From: Aquabacterium sp. | Lineage (GTDB): Bacteria; Pseudomonadota; Gammaproteobacteria; Burkholderiales; Burkholderiaceae_C | Reading direction: 5' to 3' | DNA: 9,206 bases | NCBI GenBank assembly: GCA_030654555.1 | Contig: JAURXG010000229.1 | Span: 1-9,206, forward strand | Shown: positions 1-5,928 of the stretch, piece by piece | How the letters are laid out: every line of letters begins with the position of its first letter | Numbering within the stretch: position 1 is the stretch's first letter | The notes under the pieces: model-generated | What the model saw: only the letters and a program-made list of their open reading frames with translations | Database searches by the model: none | Told to the model about the DNA's origin: nothing | Translations under genes and position numbers: made by a program

Positions 1-1
1 T

Positions 2-265
2 TTCGGCTACTGGCACCGCTCGCCCTGGCGCGGCCCGGTGTGGGGCGCCACCTGGCGCACCGAGCCGCCGCGCTATGACCGCGAGGTGGCGGTGTTGATC
101 CGCGACCGGGCCAGCGGCCAGCCGCTGTTCGAGGCGCGCGCCAGCAGCGAGGGTTTCCAGAGCAGTGCCACGACGGTGCTGCAGCCGCTGTTTGCGGCCG
201 CGTTGATGGACTTCCCGAGGCTGGGGATCAACCCCAGGCGGGTGGTCGTGCCCAAGACGCCCTGA
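2..265 (+). CDS. DUF4136 domain-containing protein, 3' end only
   Basis: This is the last 87 codons of a gene whose start lies left of the window; the frame is open from base 2 to the TGA at 263-265. The visible part resembles the C-terminal half of DUF4136 proteins, which are usually envelope lipoproteins of unknown function. The supporting features are a strand reading REVAVLIRDRASGQPLFEARA, followed by a helix-like stretch ending in ALMDFPRLG and a short basic tail (NPRRVVVPKTP). The signal peptide and any lipobox are outside the window, so lipidation cannot be checked. A GTG at 38 could be read as an internal start, but it would cut the domain and the frame is coding-like upstream of it (FGYWHRSPWRGPVWG). 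The gene converges on the small lipoprotein gene and is followed by a strong hairpin. The family call rests on memory of the fold's sequence pattern. Confidence 0.7.
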   Translation, partial: FGYWHRSPWRGPVWGATWRTEPPRYDREVAVLIRDRASGQPLFEARASSEGFQSSATTVLQPLFAAALMDFPRLGINPRRVVVPKTP

Positions 266-281
266 CCGGCTGCGCCTCGGG

Positions 282-310
282 GCGCGCCCGGCGCTGGGCG
301 CCGGCCGCGC
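282..310. terminator. GC-only hairpin between convergent genes, likely bidirectional terminator
   Basis: The arms GCGCG-C-CCGGCGC (282-294) and GCGCCGG-C-CGCGC (298-310) pair as a 13-position stem with a single C-C mismatch around a TGG loop. The hairpin starts 17 bases after the DUF4136 stop and ends 4 bases before the lipoprotein stop on the other strand, so it could end both transcripts. There is no T-run on either side, so it does not fit the classic intrinsic terminator. It may work as a transcript-end stabiliser or with Rho. Confidence 0.5.
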
Positions 311-314
311 GGGA

Positions 315-698
315 TCAGTGCTTGGCGTTCCCGGTGGCCTTGGTGGTGGCCGGTTCGTCCACGGCCTCCTCGCCGTCTTCGGGCGCCGATGCCACGGGCT
401 TCGGCGGCTTGGGCGACTCGAGCGGGATCACCGGCAGCACGGGCTCGAGCTTGTTCTCGATCATGTACTCGTTCATCTCGCGCCAGCCGGCGTACATCGC
501 GGCCTTGTCGGCCTTCTTGTTGAGGGTGTAGCAATCCTCGATCGCCCGGCCGGCATGGCGGCAGGCGCCGCCGATGGCCTTGCTGTCGGCCTCCTTGCGG
601 GCGCTGACGGCGGCGGGCGATTCGATGCCCAGTTGGTCGCAGCCGACCAGCGGCAGGGCCAGGGCAGACAGCAGCAACGGGGCGAACAAGCGACGCAT
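315..698 (-). CDS. small predicted lipoprotein, function unknown
   Basis: This 127-residue protein starts with a lipoprotein signal peptide: MRR, a hydrophobic stretch, then the lipobox LVGC with the lipidated Cys at residue 20. The residue after that Cys is Asp. In Enterobacteria an Asp there acts as a Lol-avoidance signal keeping lipoproteins in the inner membrane; whether the rule holds here is inference. The mature part has a conserved-looking core at about residues 44-82 (GACRHAGRAIEDCYTLN, then AMYAGWREMNEYM) with two cysteines, C46 and C56, that could form a disulfide. The tail is rich in Pro, Glu and Asp and is probably disordered. I chose the ATG at 698 because it places the signal peptide at the N-terminus; a TTG ten codons upstream would add an unlikely polar extension. 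No clear Shine-Dalgarno is visible. It lies 81 bases downstream of htpX on the same strand and may be read from that transcript. I recognise it only as a type seen in Burkholderiales. Confidence 0.8.
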   Translation of the reverse strand: MRRLFAPLLLSALALPLVGCDQLGIESPAAVSARKEADSKAIGGACRHAGRAIEDCYTLNKKADKAAMYAGWREMNEYMIENKLEPVLPVIPLESPKPPKPVASAPEDGEEAVDEPATTKATGNAKH

Positions 699-779
699 GA
701 CGGGCTTATCGGCCCGGGCGCCCGTCAACTTGAGCGCCCCGGGGCCGCACCGCGCCAGCGGACTGGCTAGTGCCGGGGC

Positions 780-1628
780 TCAGCCGCCGCGCGCCATGGC
801 CATCAGTTTCTCCACCCGCTCCTCGGTGGACGGGTGGGTGGAGAACAGGCCGCGCAAGCCGCCCGCCGACAGCGGGTTCATGATCATCATCTGCGCCGTC
901 TCGGGGTGGCGCTCGGCCACCTCCATCGGCAGGCCCTGCGCGATGCGGTGGATCTTGTCCAGCGCCGAGGCCAGCGCCGCCGGGTCGCCCGAGATCTCGG
1001 CACCACCGCGGTCGGCCTCGAACTCGCGCGCACGGCTGATCGCCATCTGGATCAGGCTGGCCGCCAGCGGCGCCAGGATGGCCACCGCGATGCCTGCGAT
1101 CGGGTTGCTGCGCTGGCCGTCGCTGCTGCGCCCGCCGAACATCATCGCGAAGTTGGCCAGCATGCCGATGGCACCGGCCATCGTCGCGCTGATGGTCGAC
1201 AGCAGGATGTCGCGGTGCTTGACGTGCGCCAGCTCGTGGGCCATCACACCGCGCAGCTCGCGCGCGCTCAGCACCCGGATGATGCCGGTGGTGGCGGCCA
1301 CCGCCGCATGTTCGGGGTTGCGGCCGGTGGCAAAGGCGTTGGGCGCGTCTTCGTCGATCAGGTAGACCTTGGGCATCGGGATGCCGGCCTTCTGCGCCAG
1401 CTCACGCACCATGCCCACGAACTGCGGTGCAGTGCTGTCGTCGACCTCGCGCGCCTTGTACATCTTCAGCACGATCTTGTCGGAGAACCAGTAGCTGAAG
1501 AAATTCATGCCGATCGCCAACACCAGCGCCAGCATCATCCCCGAGCGGCCGCCCATCCACTGGCCGACCAGCATGAACAGGGCGGTGATGGCAGCCATCA
1601 GGATGGCCGTCTTCATCAGGTTGAACAT
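780..1628 (-). CDS. htpX: HtpX, inner-membrane zinc metalloprotease (M48 family)
   Basis: HtpX cuts misfolded or damaged inner-membrane proteins on their cytoplasmic side and works in quality control alongside FtsH. The 282 residues are close to the length of E. coli HtpX. Two N-terminal membrane segments (about residues 5-24 and 30-48) are followed by the zinc site HELAH at 131-135, giving ligands H131 and H135 and catalytic E132. Two further hydrophobic stretches follow (about 145-165 and 177-197), then SRAREFEAD (198-206), whose E202 should be the third zinc ligand. The usual C-terminal FSTHPSTEERV motif is at 262-272. All key residues are present. The ATG at 1628 has the Shine-Dalgarno AAGGA ten bases upstream. 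Upstream, between fmt and htpX, is a candidate heat-shock promoter, which fits the known sigma-32 control of htpX in E. coli. Read-through from def-fmt is also possible. Confidence 0.97.
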   Translation of the reverse strand: MFNLMKTAILMAAITALFMLVGQWMGGRSGMMLALVLAIGMNFFSYWFSDKIVLKMYKAREVDDSTAPQFVGMVRELAQKAGIPMPKVYLIDEDAPNAFATGRNPEHAAVAATTGIIRVLSARELRGVMAHELAHVKHRDILLSTISATMAGAIGMLANFAMMFGGRSSDGQRSNPIAGIAVAILAPLAASLIQMAISRAREFEADRGGAEISGDPAALASALDKIHRIAQGLPMEVAERHPETAQMMIMNPLSAGGLRGLFSTHPSTEERVEKLMAMARGG

Positions 1629-1638
1629 GGTGTGCAGA

Positions 1639-1643
1639 TCCTT
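1639..1643 (-). promoter_or_regulatory. ribosome binding site of htpX
   Basis: On the minus strand AAGGA sits 10 bases before the ATG at 1628. It supports that start over the ATG four codons further in (Met5). Confidence 0.65.
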
Positions 1644-1651
1644 GGTTGGTG

Positions 1652-1665
1652 GCCCGACATCGGGC
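1652..1665 (-). other. small stem-loop at predicted 5' end of htpX mRNA
   Basis: On the minus strand GCCCG-ATGT-CGGGC forms a 5-bp GC-rich stem with a 4-base loop. If the sigma-32-like promoter upstream is real, transcription would start near 1666, so this stem would be at or next to the 5' end of the mRNA, where it could protect it from decay. It does not cover the Shine-Dalgarno at 1639-1643, and I see no pairing partner for that site, so an RNA thermometer is not supported. Confidence 0.3.
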
Positions 1666-1672
1666 AGGCATC

Positions 1673-1700
1673 AGATGCGGCCGATGGCGGCAAGTTCAAT
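1673..1700 (-). promoter_or_regulatory. candidate sigma-32 (heat-shock) promoter of htpX
   Basis: The minus strand reads ATTGAAC (1700-1694), a 13-base spacer, then CCGCATCT (1680-1673). The E. coli RpoH consensus is CTTGAAA, 13-15 bases, CCCCATnT. The -35 element keeps TTGAA, and the -10 element differs from consensus only at its third base. The predicted start near 1666 gives a 38-base leader before the htpX ATG. HtpX is a known sigma-32 target in E. coli, which makes the match more credible. A sigma-70 reading of the same place (TTGAAC, 18 bases, TCTGAT) is also possible with 4/6 matches in each box. Confidence 0.5.
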
Positions 1701-1706
1701 CGGCCG
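1678..1706. repeat. 8-bp inverted repeat overlapping the htpX promoter
   Basis: CGGCCGAT (1678-1685) and ATCGGCCG (1699-1706) are perfect inverted copies separated by 13 bases. They lie just downstream of the fmt stop at 1721. One arm touches the -35 element and the other runs into the -10 element of the candidate htpX promoter. It could be an operator, or a stem in the fmt transcript; there is no T-run, so a standard terminator is less likely. Confidence 0.4.
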
Positions 1707-1720
1707 GGTGCCGACCGAAC

Positions 1721-2671
1721 TCAGGTGGGCGACAGGCATCGACCGGCCAGCCCCGGCCGCGCCTGCAGCAGGGCCGCGGCGTCGCTGCGCCGCCCGCCGG
1801 GGCGCTGCAGCTGCAGCAGGTCCAGCGCGCCGTCGCCGCAGGCCACCGTGAGACGGCCGTCCGAGGCGGTCAGCACCTCGCCGGGCCGGCCTTGTCGATC
1901 GGGCTGCAGCGCGGCGCGCCACAGCTTGATCACCTCGCCGTCGAGGGTGAAGCTGGCGCCCGGAAACGGGTCGAAGGCGCGCACGCGGCGCTCGATCACC
2001 GCCGCCGGCTGCGTCCAGTCGATCGCCGCCTCGGCTTTGTCGATCTTGTGCGCGTAGGTCACGCCCTCGGCGGGCTGCGGCGTGCGTTGCAGCCGATCGG
2101 GATCGGCCAGGCCCTGCACCACCAGTTGCCCGCCCAGCGCGGCCAGCCGGTCGTGCAGCGTGGCGGTGGTGTCGTCGGTGCGGATGGCCTCGTGCGCGAC
2201 CAGCAGCATGTCGCCGGTGTCCAGCCCCGCATCCATCTGCATCAGCGTGATGCCGGTGGCGGCATCACCGGCCTCGATCGCGCGGTGGATCGGCGCGGCG
2301 CCGCGCCAGCGTGGCAACACCGAGGCGTGGATGTTCAGGCAGCCACGCGGCGGCAGGTCCAGCACCCATTGCGGCAGGATCAGGCCATAGGCGGCCACCA
2401 CCATCACCTCGCACTGCGCGGCCAGCAAGGCGGCCTGAGCGGCGCGCGCGTCGTCGGGGAACTTGCCGTCCAGCCGCAGGCTGCGCGGCTGCGCCACGGT
2501 GATGCCGTGCTGCAGCGCCAGCGCCTTCACCGGCGAGGGCTGCAGCTTCAGGCCGCGACCGGCCGGCCGGTCGGGCTGGGTCAGCACCAGCGGCACCGCG
2601 TGGCCCGCGTGCAACAGCGCAGCCAGCGCGGTGGCGGCGAACTCCGGCGTGCCGGCGAAGGCGATGCGCAT
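1721..2671 (-). CDS. fmt: methionyl-tRNA formyltransferase
   Basis: Fmt transfers the formyl group of 10-formyl-tetrahydrofolate to the amino group of Met on initiator tRNA, which allows bacterial translation initiation. The 316 residues match the family length. The N-terminal catalytic Rossmann-type domain (about 1-200) opens with MRIAFAGTPEFA and carries the tRNA-acceptor loop motif QPDRPAGRG (32-40), the catalytic signature LNIHASVLPRWRGAAPI (112-128) with N113 and H115, and the GLDTGDM segment (149-155) with the active-site Asp. The C-terminal OB-like domain (about 215-316) contains the usual FDPFPGA motif. The ATG at 2671 directly follows the def stop (TGA-ATG, no gap), so the two genes should be translationally coupled. 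An AGGG ten bases upstream, inside def, can serve as ribosome binding site. Nothing in the protein looks damaged. Confidence 0.97.
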   Translation of the reverse strand: MRIAFAGTPEFAATALAALLHAGHAVPLVLTQPDRPAGRGLKLQPSPVKALALQHGITVAQPRSLRLDGKFPDDARAAQAALLAAQCEVMVVAAYGLILPQWVLDLPPRGCLNIHASVLPRWRGAAPIHRAIEAGDAATGITLMQMDAGLDTGDMLLVAHEAIRTDDTTATLHDRLAALGGQLVVQGLADPDRLQRTPQPAEGVTYAHKIDKAEAAIDWTQPAAVIERRVRAFDPFPGASFTLDGEVIKLWRAALQPDRQGRPGEVLTASDGRLTVACGDGALDLLQLQRPGGRRSDAAALLQARPGLAGRCLSPT

Positions 2672-3187
2672 TCAGCGTCTGCCCTGCTCGTCGCGGGTCT
2701 TCTTGATCATCTTGATCTTGATGCGCTCGCGCTTGAGCGGGCTGAGGTACTCGACGAACACCTTGCCCAGCAGGTGGTCCATCTCGTGCTGCACGCACAC
2801 CGCGGCCAGGCCTTCGGCCTCGAACTCGAAGGGCTGGCCGTCGCGGCCCAGCGCGCGCACCGTCACGCGGGCATGGCGCTCGACCTCGTCGTAGATGGTG
2901 GGCACCGACAGGCAGCCCTCGTCGCCGCGGATCATCTCGGCGCTGCGCGCGGTGATCTCGGGGTTGATCAGCACCTGCGGCTGGTCACGCTCGGCCGAGG
3001 TGTCCATCACCAGCAGGCGCACATGCACGTCCACCTGGGTGGCGGCCAGGCCCACGCCGTCGGCCGCATACATCGTCTCGAGCATGTCGTCGGCGAGCCG
3101 GCGCAGGCGTTCGTCCACCTCGGCCACGGGCTTGGCCACGGTGTGCAGGCGGGGATCGGGGTAACGAAGAATGTTCAGCTGGGGCAT
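2672..3187 (-). CDS. def: peptide deformylase
   Basis: Def removes the formyl group from the N-terminal Met of new proteins, the step after Fmt in the same cycle. With the start at 3187 the protein has 171 residues, the usual size for type I enzymes. All three signature motifs are intact: GVGLAATQ (44-51), EGCLSVP (90-96) and QHEMDH (133-138). The metal ligands are C92, H134 and H138, with E135 as the catalytic acid/base. I chose the ATG at 3187 because MPQLNILRYPDPRLH is the typical family N-terminus. A GTG at 3229 would add 14 atypical residues (MSAWTDASFGTSSP). Neither start has a clear Shine-Dalgarno, so the start is less certain than the identity. The gene diverges from tsaP. On the minus strand there is a perfect TTGACA at 3254-3249 but no good -10 box at the right distance. 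Confidence 0.96.
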   Translation of the reverse strand: MPQLNILRYPDPRLHTVAKPVAEVDERLRRLADDMLETMYAADGVGLAATQVDVHVRLLVMDTSAERDQPQVLINPEITARSAEMIRGDEGCLSVPTIYDEVERHARVTVRALGRDGQPFEFEAEGLAAVCVQHEMDHLLGKVFVEYLSPLKRERIKIKMIKKTRDEQGRR

Positions 3188-3310
3188 GGGCGAGGAGGTG
3201 CCGAAAGACGCGTCGGTCCAGGCCGACACATGGGGTTACCGTTGTGGATGTCAAGCAACGCCAAACGGTGCACTGGGGCTCGGATCGGCTCGGCTGGCCA
3301 GCGCATTTCG

Positions 3311-3339
3311 TTGCGATATCAAGGGTTTACCGGCAGAAT
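3311..3339 (+). promoter_or_regulatory. candidate sigma-70 promoter of tsaP-dprA
   Basis: TTGCGA (3311-3316) and CAGAAT (3334-3339) are separated by exactly 17 bases, with four of six consensus matches in each box. The predicted start is near 3346, giving a leader of about 100 bases before tsaP. It lies in the 262-base def/tsaP divergent region, which otherwise holds two short palindromes (GCTGGCCAGC at 3293-3302, CTGCATGCAG at 3393-3402). Confidence 0.45.
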
Positions 3340-3351
3340 CTGCGAGGCAGC

Positions 3352-3453
3352 ATGAACTTGAGCCGGCCCCGTGGCCGACCGTGCTGCGGGTGCTGCATGC
3401 AGGCCGGTCAGGCCGGATTGTGGCACTGGCCCATCCGGAGACCGCCCCCATGA
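3352..3453 (+). CDS. possible 33-codon upstream ORF overlapping the tsaP start
   Basis: An ORF begins at ATG 3352, preceded by GAGG four bases upstream, and ends at TGA 3451-3453. That stop overlaps the tsaP ATG (3450-3452) as ATGA, the classic layout for translational coupling. The predicted peptide starts MNLSRPRGRPCCGCC and ends in RRPPP; it is basic, holds four cysteines and matches nothing I know. tsaP has its own Shine-Dalgarno (GGAG at 3437-3440) inside this ORF. In GC-rich DNA an open frame of this size arises easily by chance, so it is listed as a candidate only. It could be a leader peptide controlling tsaP or have no function. Confidence 0.25.
   Translation: MNLSRPRGRPCCGCCMQAGQAGLWHWPIRRPPP
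3437..3440 (+). promoter_or_regulatory. ribosome binding site of tsaP
   Basis: GGAG lies nine bases before ATG 3450. It decides the start: the frame is open back to 3171, but that extension runs through the def promoter region and would put a long polar stretch before the signal peptide. Confidence 0.65.
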
Positions 3454-4667
3454 GTTCACGCCCGCCCCGCTTTGCCCACCCGGCCCCCGGGGGCCCCTCG
3501 GTGCAAGGCGGCCGGCGCGGGCTGGTGCAGTGGCTGGGCGTCGGGCTGGCGCTGACGCCCTGGCTGGCCACGCTGCCGGCGTTGGCCCAGCCCGCCTTCC
3601 CGATCACACCGGCGCAGCGCGCCACTGCCCAGCAGGTGGCCGGCACCGGCGTGCCGCTGTCCGCGCTGGCCGACAACGCGCCCGCCTCGCACACCGTGCA
3701 GCGCGGCGACACGCTGTGGGCGATCGCCTCGCTTTTCCTCAAGAGCCCGTGGCGCTGGCCCGAGCTGTGGGGCATGAACCTGCAGGACATCCGCAATCCG
3801 CACCTGATCTTCCCCGGCCAGGTGCTGGTGCTGGTCAAGGATGGCGACCGCGCCCGGCTGATGCTGTCCAAGGGCGGTGCCGAAGGCCAGGCGCCGTCGA
3901 ACACCGTGCGGCTGTCGCCGCGCATCCGCAGCGAACTGCTCGACAACGGCGCCATCGCGTCGATCCCGCTGCAGCTGATCGCGCCCTTCCTCAACGAGGC
4001 GGTGGTGCTGAGCCAGGACGAGCTGGCCGGCGCGCCGCGCATCGTCGCCACGCAAGAGGGCCGGGTGATGATCTCGCGCGGCGAGACCGCCTACGTGCGT
4101 GGCGATCTGGGCGGCGCACGCAGCTTCTCGCTGTTCCGCCAGAGCAAACCGCTGCGCGACCCGACCACGCAGGAGGTGCTGGGCTACGAGGCCGGCTACA
4201 TCGGCACCGCGGACTACGTGCGCACCGACGGCACCAGCCCGGTGGGCGGCCTGCCGGTGCCGGCCACCTTCGTGATGACCAGCGCGCGGCAGGAGGCCGG
4301 TGTGGGCGATCGGCTGACGCCTGTGCCAGCGCGCGATTTTTCGGCCTACGTGCCGCACCCGCCGGCCGCGCCGATGGCCGGCCAGGTGATCTCCGTCTAC
4401 GGCGAGGCGCTGACCGCCGGCCAGAACCAGATCGTGGCCATCAGCCGCGGCCAGCGCGACGGCATGGAGCGTGGCCATGTGCTGGCGCTGTGGCGCGCCG
4501 GCGCGCCGGCCACCGACCGCACGGGCGCCCAGCCGCAAGCCATCCAGCTGCCCGACGAACGCACCGGCCTGCTGTTCGTGTTCCGCGTCTTCGAGCGGGT
4601 GTCGTACGCGCTGATCCTCTCGGCCTCCGACCCGATCCGGCCGGGCGACCGCTTCAGCCAGCCTTGA
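3450..4667 (+). CDS. tsaP: LysM protein, likely type IV pilus secretin-anchoring protein TsaP
   Basis: TsaP binds peptidoglycan and holds the PilQ secretin ring in place for type IV pilus assembly in Neisseria; homologues sit beside def/fmt and dprA in Pseudomonas too. The 405-residue product has a long, arginine-containing n-region, a hydrophobic stretch (about 25-43) and a likely cleavage site after ALA46. The RR at 22-23 is only weakly Tat-like. A LysM domain follows at 80-130: HTVQRGDTLWAIASLFL, then ELWGMNLQDIRNPHLIFPGQVLVLV, the variant typical of this family. The middle region (about 145-300) is of no named type. The end (about 311-402, from VISVYGEAL to RPGDRF) resembles the FlgT C-terminal-like domain of TsaP. 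The identification thus rests on domain order and gene neighbourhood. dprA follows after 13 bases, so the two are probably co-transcribed. Confidence 0.85.
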   Translation: MSSRPPRFAHPAPGGPSVQGGRRGLVQWLGVGLALTPWLATLPALAQPAFPITPAQRATAQQVAGTGVPLSALADNAPASHTVQRGDTLWAIASLFLKSPWRWPELWGMNLQDIRNPHLIFPGQVLVLVKDGDRARLMLSKGGAEGQAPSNTVRLSPRIRSELLDNGAIASIPLQLIAPFLNEAVVLSQDELAGAPRIVATQEGRVMISRGETAYVRGDLGGARSFSLFRQSKPLRDPTTQEVLGYEAGYIGTADYVRTDGTSPVGGLPVPATFVMTSARQEAGVGDRLTPVPARDFSAYVPHPPAAPMAGQVISVYGEALTAGQNQIVAISRGQRDGMERGHVLALWRAGAPATDRTGAQPQAIQLPDERTGLLFVFRVFERVSYALILSASDPIRPGDRFSQP

Positions 4668-4680
4668 GCTGGCGCCGGCC

Positions 4681-5820
4681 TTGACCGCACCAGCCCCCGC
4701 GCTGGACGACGCCGAACTCGGCGCCTGGCTGCACCTGCTGCACAGCCCCGGCGTGGGCCGCGAGGCTGCACGCCGGCTGCTGGCGCGCTTCGGCAGCCCG
4801 CAGGCGGCGATCGCCGCGCCGGTGAACGCCCTGGGCGAGTGCGTCGACGCCCCCACCGCGCTGGCGCTGTCCACGCCGCCCGAGGGCCACGCCCAGCGGT
4901 TGGCCACCACCCTGGCCTGGCGCGCCGCGGCGCCAGCGCGCCGCATCCTGGTGCTGGGCGATGCCGACTACCCCGAGCCGCTGCTGCACAGCGCCGATCC
5001 ACCGCTGCTGCTGTACCTGCTGGGCGACGCCGCGCTGCTCAACGCGCCCAGCCTGGCCATCGTCGGCAGCCGCAAGCCCAGTGCGCAGGGGCGCGACAAC
5101 GCGCGCCAATTCGCCAGCACCTTGGCCGGCCAGGGCTGGACCATCGTCTCGGGCCTGGCCGCGGGCGTCGACGGCGCCGCGCACGAGGGCGCGCTGGCCG
5201 CGGGCGGGCGCACCATCGCGGTCATCGGCACCGGCATCGACCGGGTCTATCCACCCAGCCACCGCACGCTGGCGCACCGCATCGCCGAACAGGGGCTGTT
5301 GATCAGCGAGCTGCCACTGGGCGCACCGCCGCTGGCCGCGCACTTTCCACAGCGCAACCGCATCATCGCCGGGCTGTCGCGCGGCACGCTGGTGGTCGAG
5401 GCCACGCTGCGCTCGGGCTCGCTGATCACCGCCCGGCTGGCCTCGGAGTCGGGCCGCGAGGTGATGGCCATCCCGGGCTCGATCCTGGCACCGCAATCGG
5501 CCGGCTGCCACGCGCTGATCCGCCAGGGCGCGGCGCTGGTCGAATCGCCCGAGCAGGTGGCCGAGGAACTGGGGCCGCTGGTGCCGGCCGTCACCCGGCC
5601 ACGCGCCAGCCCGGCAACCGCCGCCGACAGCGCACCCGCCGCCGAGCCTGACGATCCGGTGCTGCGCGCCCTGGGCCACGACCCGCTGTCGCTGGATGCG
5701 CTGATCGACCGCTGCGGCTGGCCGACGCATGCGCTGTCGGCCCACCTGCTGACGCTGGAGCTCGAGGGCCTGGTGGCCCGGCTGCCGGGCGGCTTGTACC
5801 AGCGCCGCCAGGGCGTTTGA
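4681..5820 (+). CDS. dprA: DprA, DNA-processing protein for natural transformation
   Basis: DprA binds incoming single-stranded DNA and loads RecA on it during transformation; it is also common in bacteria not known to be competent. The 379 residues contain an N-terminal helical, SAM-like region (12-45, AWLHLLHSPGVGREAARRLL), the Rossmann-fold core (about 88-300) and a C-terminal winged-helix DML1-like domain (about 325-375). Core signatures are AIVGSRKPS (126-134), SGLAAGVDGAAHEGAL (157-172), IGTGIDRVYPP (182-192), FPQRNRIIAGLS (222-233) and SGSLIT (245-250). The linker at 300-325 is Ala/Pro-rich. The start is the TTG at 4681: no ATG or GTG lies early enough to keep the N-terminal domain, since the first GTG is inside the GVG turn at codon 25. 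No clear Shine-Dalgarno precedes it, so translation may depend on re-initiation after tsaP. Confidence 0.95.
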   Translation: MTAPAPALDDAELGAWLHLLHSPGVGREAARRLLARFGSPQAAIAAPVNALGECVDAPTALALSTPPEGHAQRLATTLAWRAAAPARRILVLGDADYPEPLLHSADPPLLLYLLGDAALLNAPSLAIVGSRKPSAQGRDNARQFASTLAGQGWTIVSGLAAGVDGAAHEGALAAGGRTIAVIGTGIDRVYPPSHRTLAHRIAEQGLLISELPLGAPPLAAHFPQRNRIIAGLSRGTLVVEATLRSGSLITARLASESGREVMAIPGSILAPQSAGCHALIRQGAALVESPEQVAEELGPLVPAVTRPRASPATAADSAPAAEPDDPVLRALGHDPLSLDALIDRCGWPTHALSAHLLTLELEGLVARLPGGLYQRRQGV

Positions 5821-5834
5821 GCCTCGCCTTGAAA

Positions 5835-5876
5835 GTGGGCGCGCGCTCGCCGATTTTGGCGATTTGGCCTGCCCAC
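5835..5876. other. nested inverted repeats between dprA and smg
   Basis: An outer pair GTGGGC (5835-5840) / GCCCAC (5871-5876) encloses an inner hairpin TCGCC (5847-5851), loop GATTTT, GGCGA (5858-5862), followed by TTTGG. It begins 15 bases after the dprA stop. It could be a weak terminator for the tsaP-dprA transcript. The stems are short and the T-run is only three bases. Confidence 0.3.
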
Positions 5877-5916
5877 CGTGGCTCAAAACCACCGTTTTCT
5901 GCGGGAACCCCTGGGG

Positions 5917-5922
5917 TATAGT
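5917..5922 (+). promoter_or_regulatory. -10 box of smg promoter, possibly giving a leaderless mRNA
   Basis: TATAGT matches five of six bases of the -10 consensus and ends only six bases before the smg ATG at 5929. The expected transcription start therefore falls on or within a base or two of the ATG. There is no Shine-Dalgarno between the box and the ATG (the bases are CGTTTC). The -35 position (about 5894-5899, GTTTTC) is a poor match. Confidence 0.5.
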
Positions 5923-5928
5923 CGTTTC

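Noticed and set aside
699..779. TTGACG on the minus strand upstream of the lipoprotein gene as a promoter
   Set aside because: No -10 box at a usable distance; the nearest AT-containing hexamer is only 13-14 bases away.
3226..3254. Perfect -35 hexamer TTGACA on the minus strand upstream of def
   Set aside because: The bases at 16-18 spacing (around ATGTGT, 3231-3226) do not resemble a -10 box, so I do not call a promoter, although def must have one in this region.
1646..3355. A 569-codon open frame on the plus strand
   Set aside because: It is antisense to fmt and def, both intact with all catalytic motifs. Its Arg/Gln/His/Gly-rich composition is what GC-rich codon bias produces on the opposite strand.
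3171..3449. N-terminal extension of the tsaP frame
   Set aside because: It would add 93 residues before a normal signal peptide and run over the divergent promoter region; the ATG at 3450 has a good ribosome binding site.
5878..5928. GTG start extending Smg by 17 residues
   Set aside because: The added residues are not part of the family and the stretch contains the -10 box; the family start MFEVLVYLYENY is at 5929.
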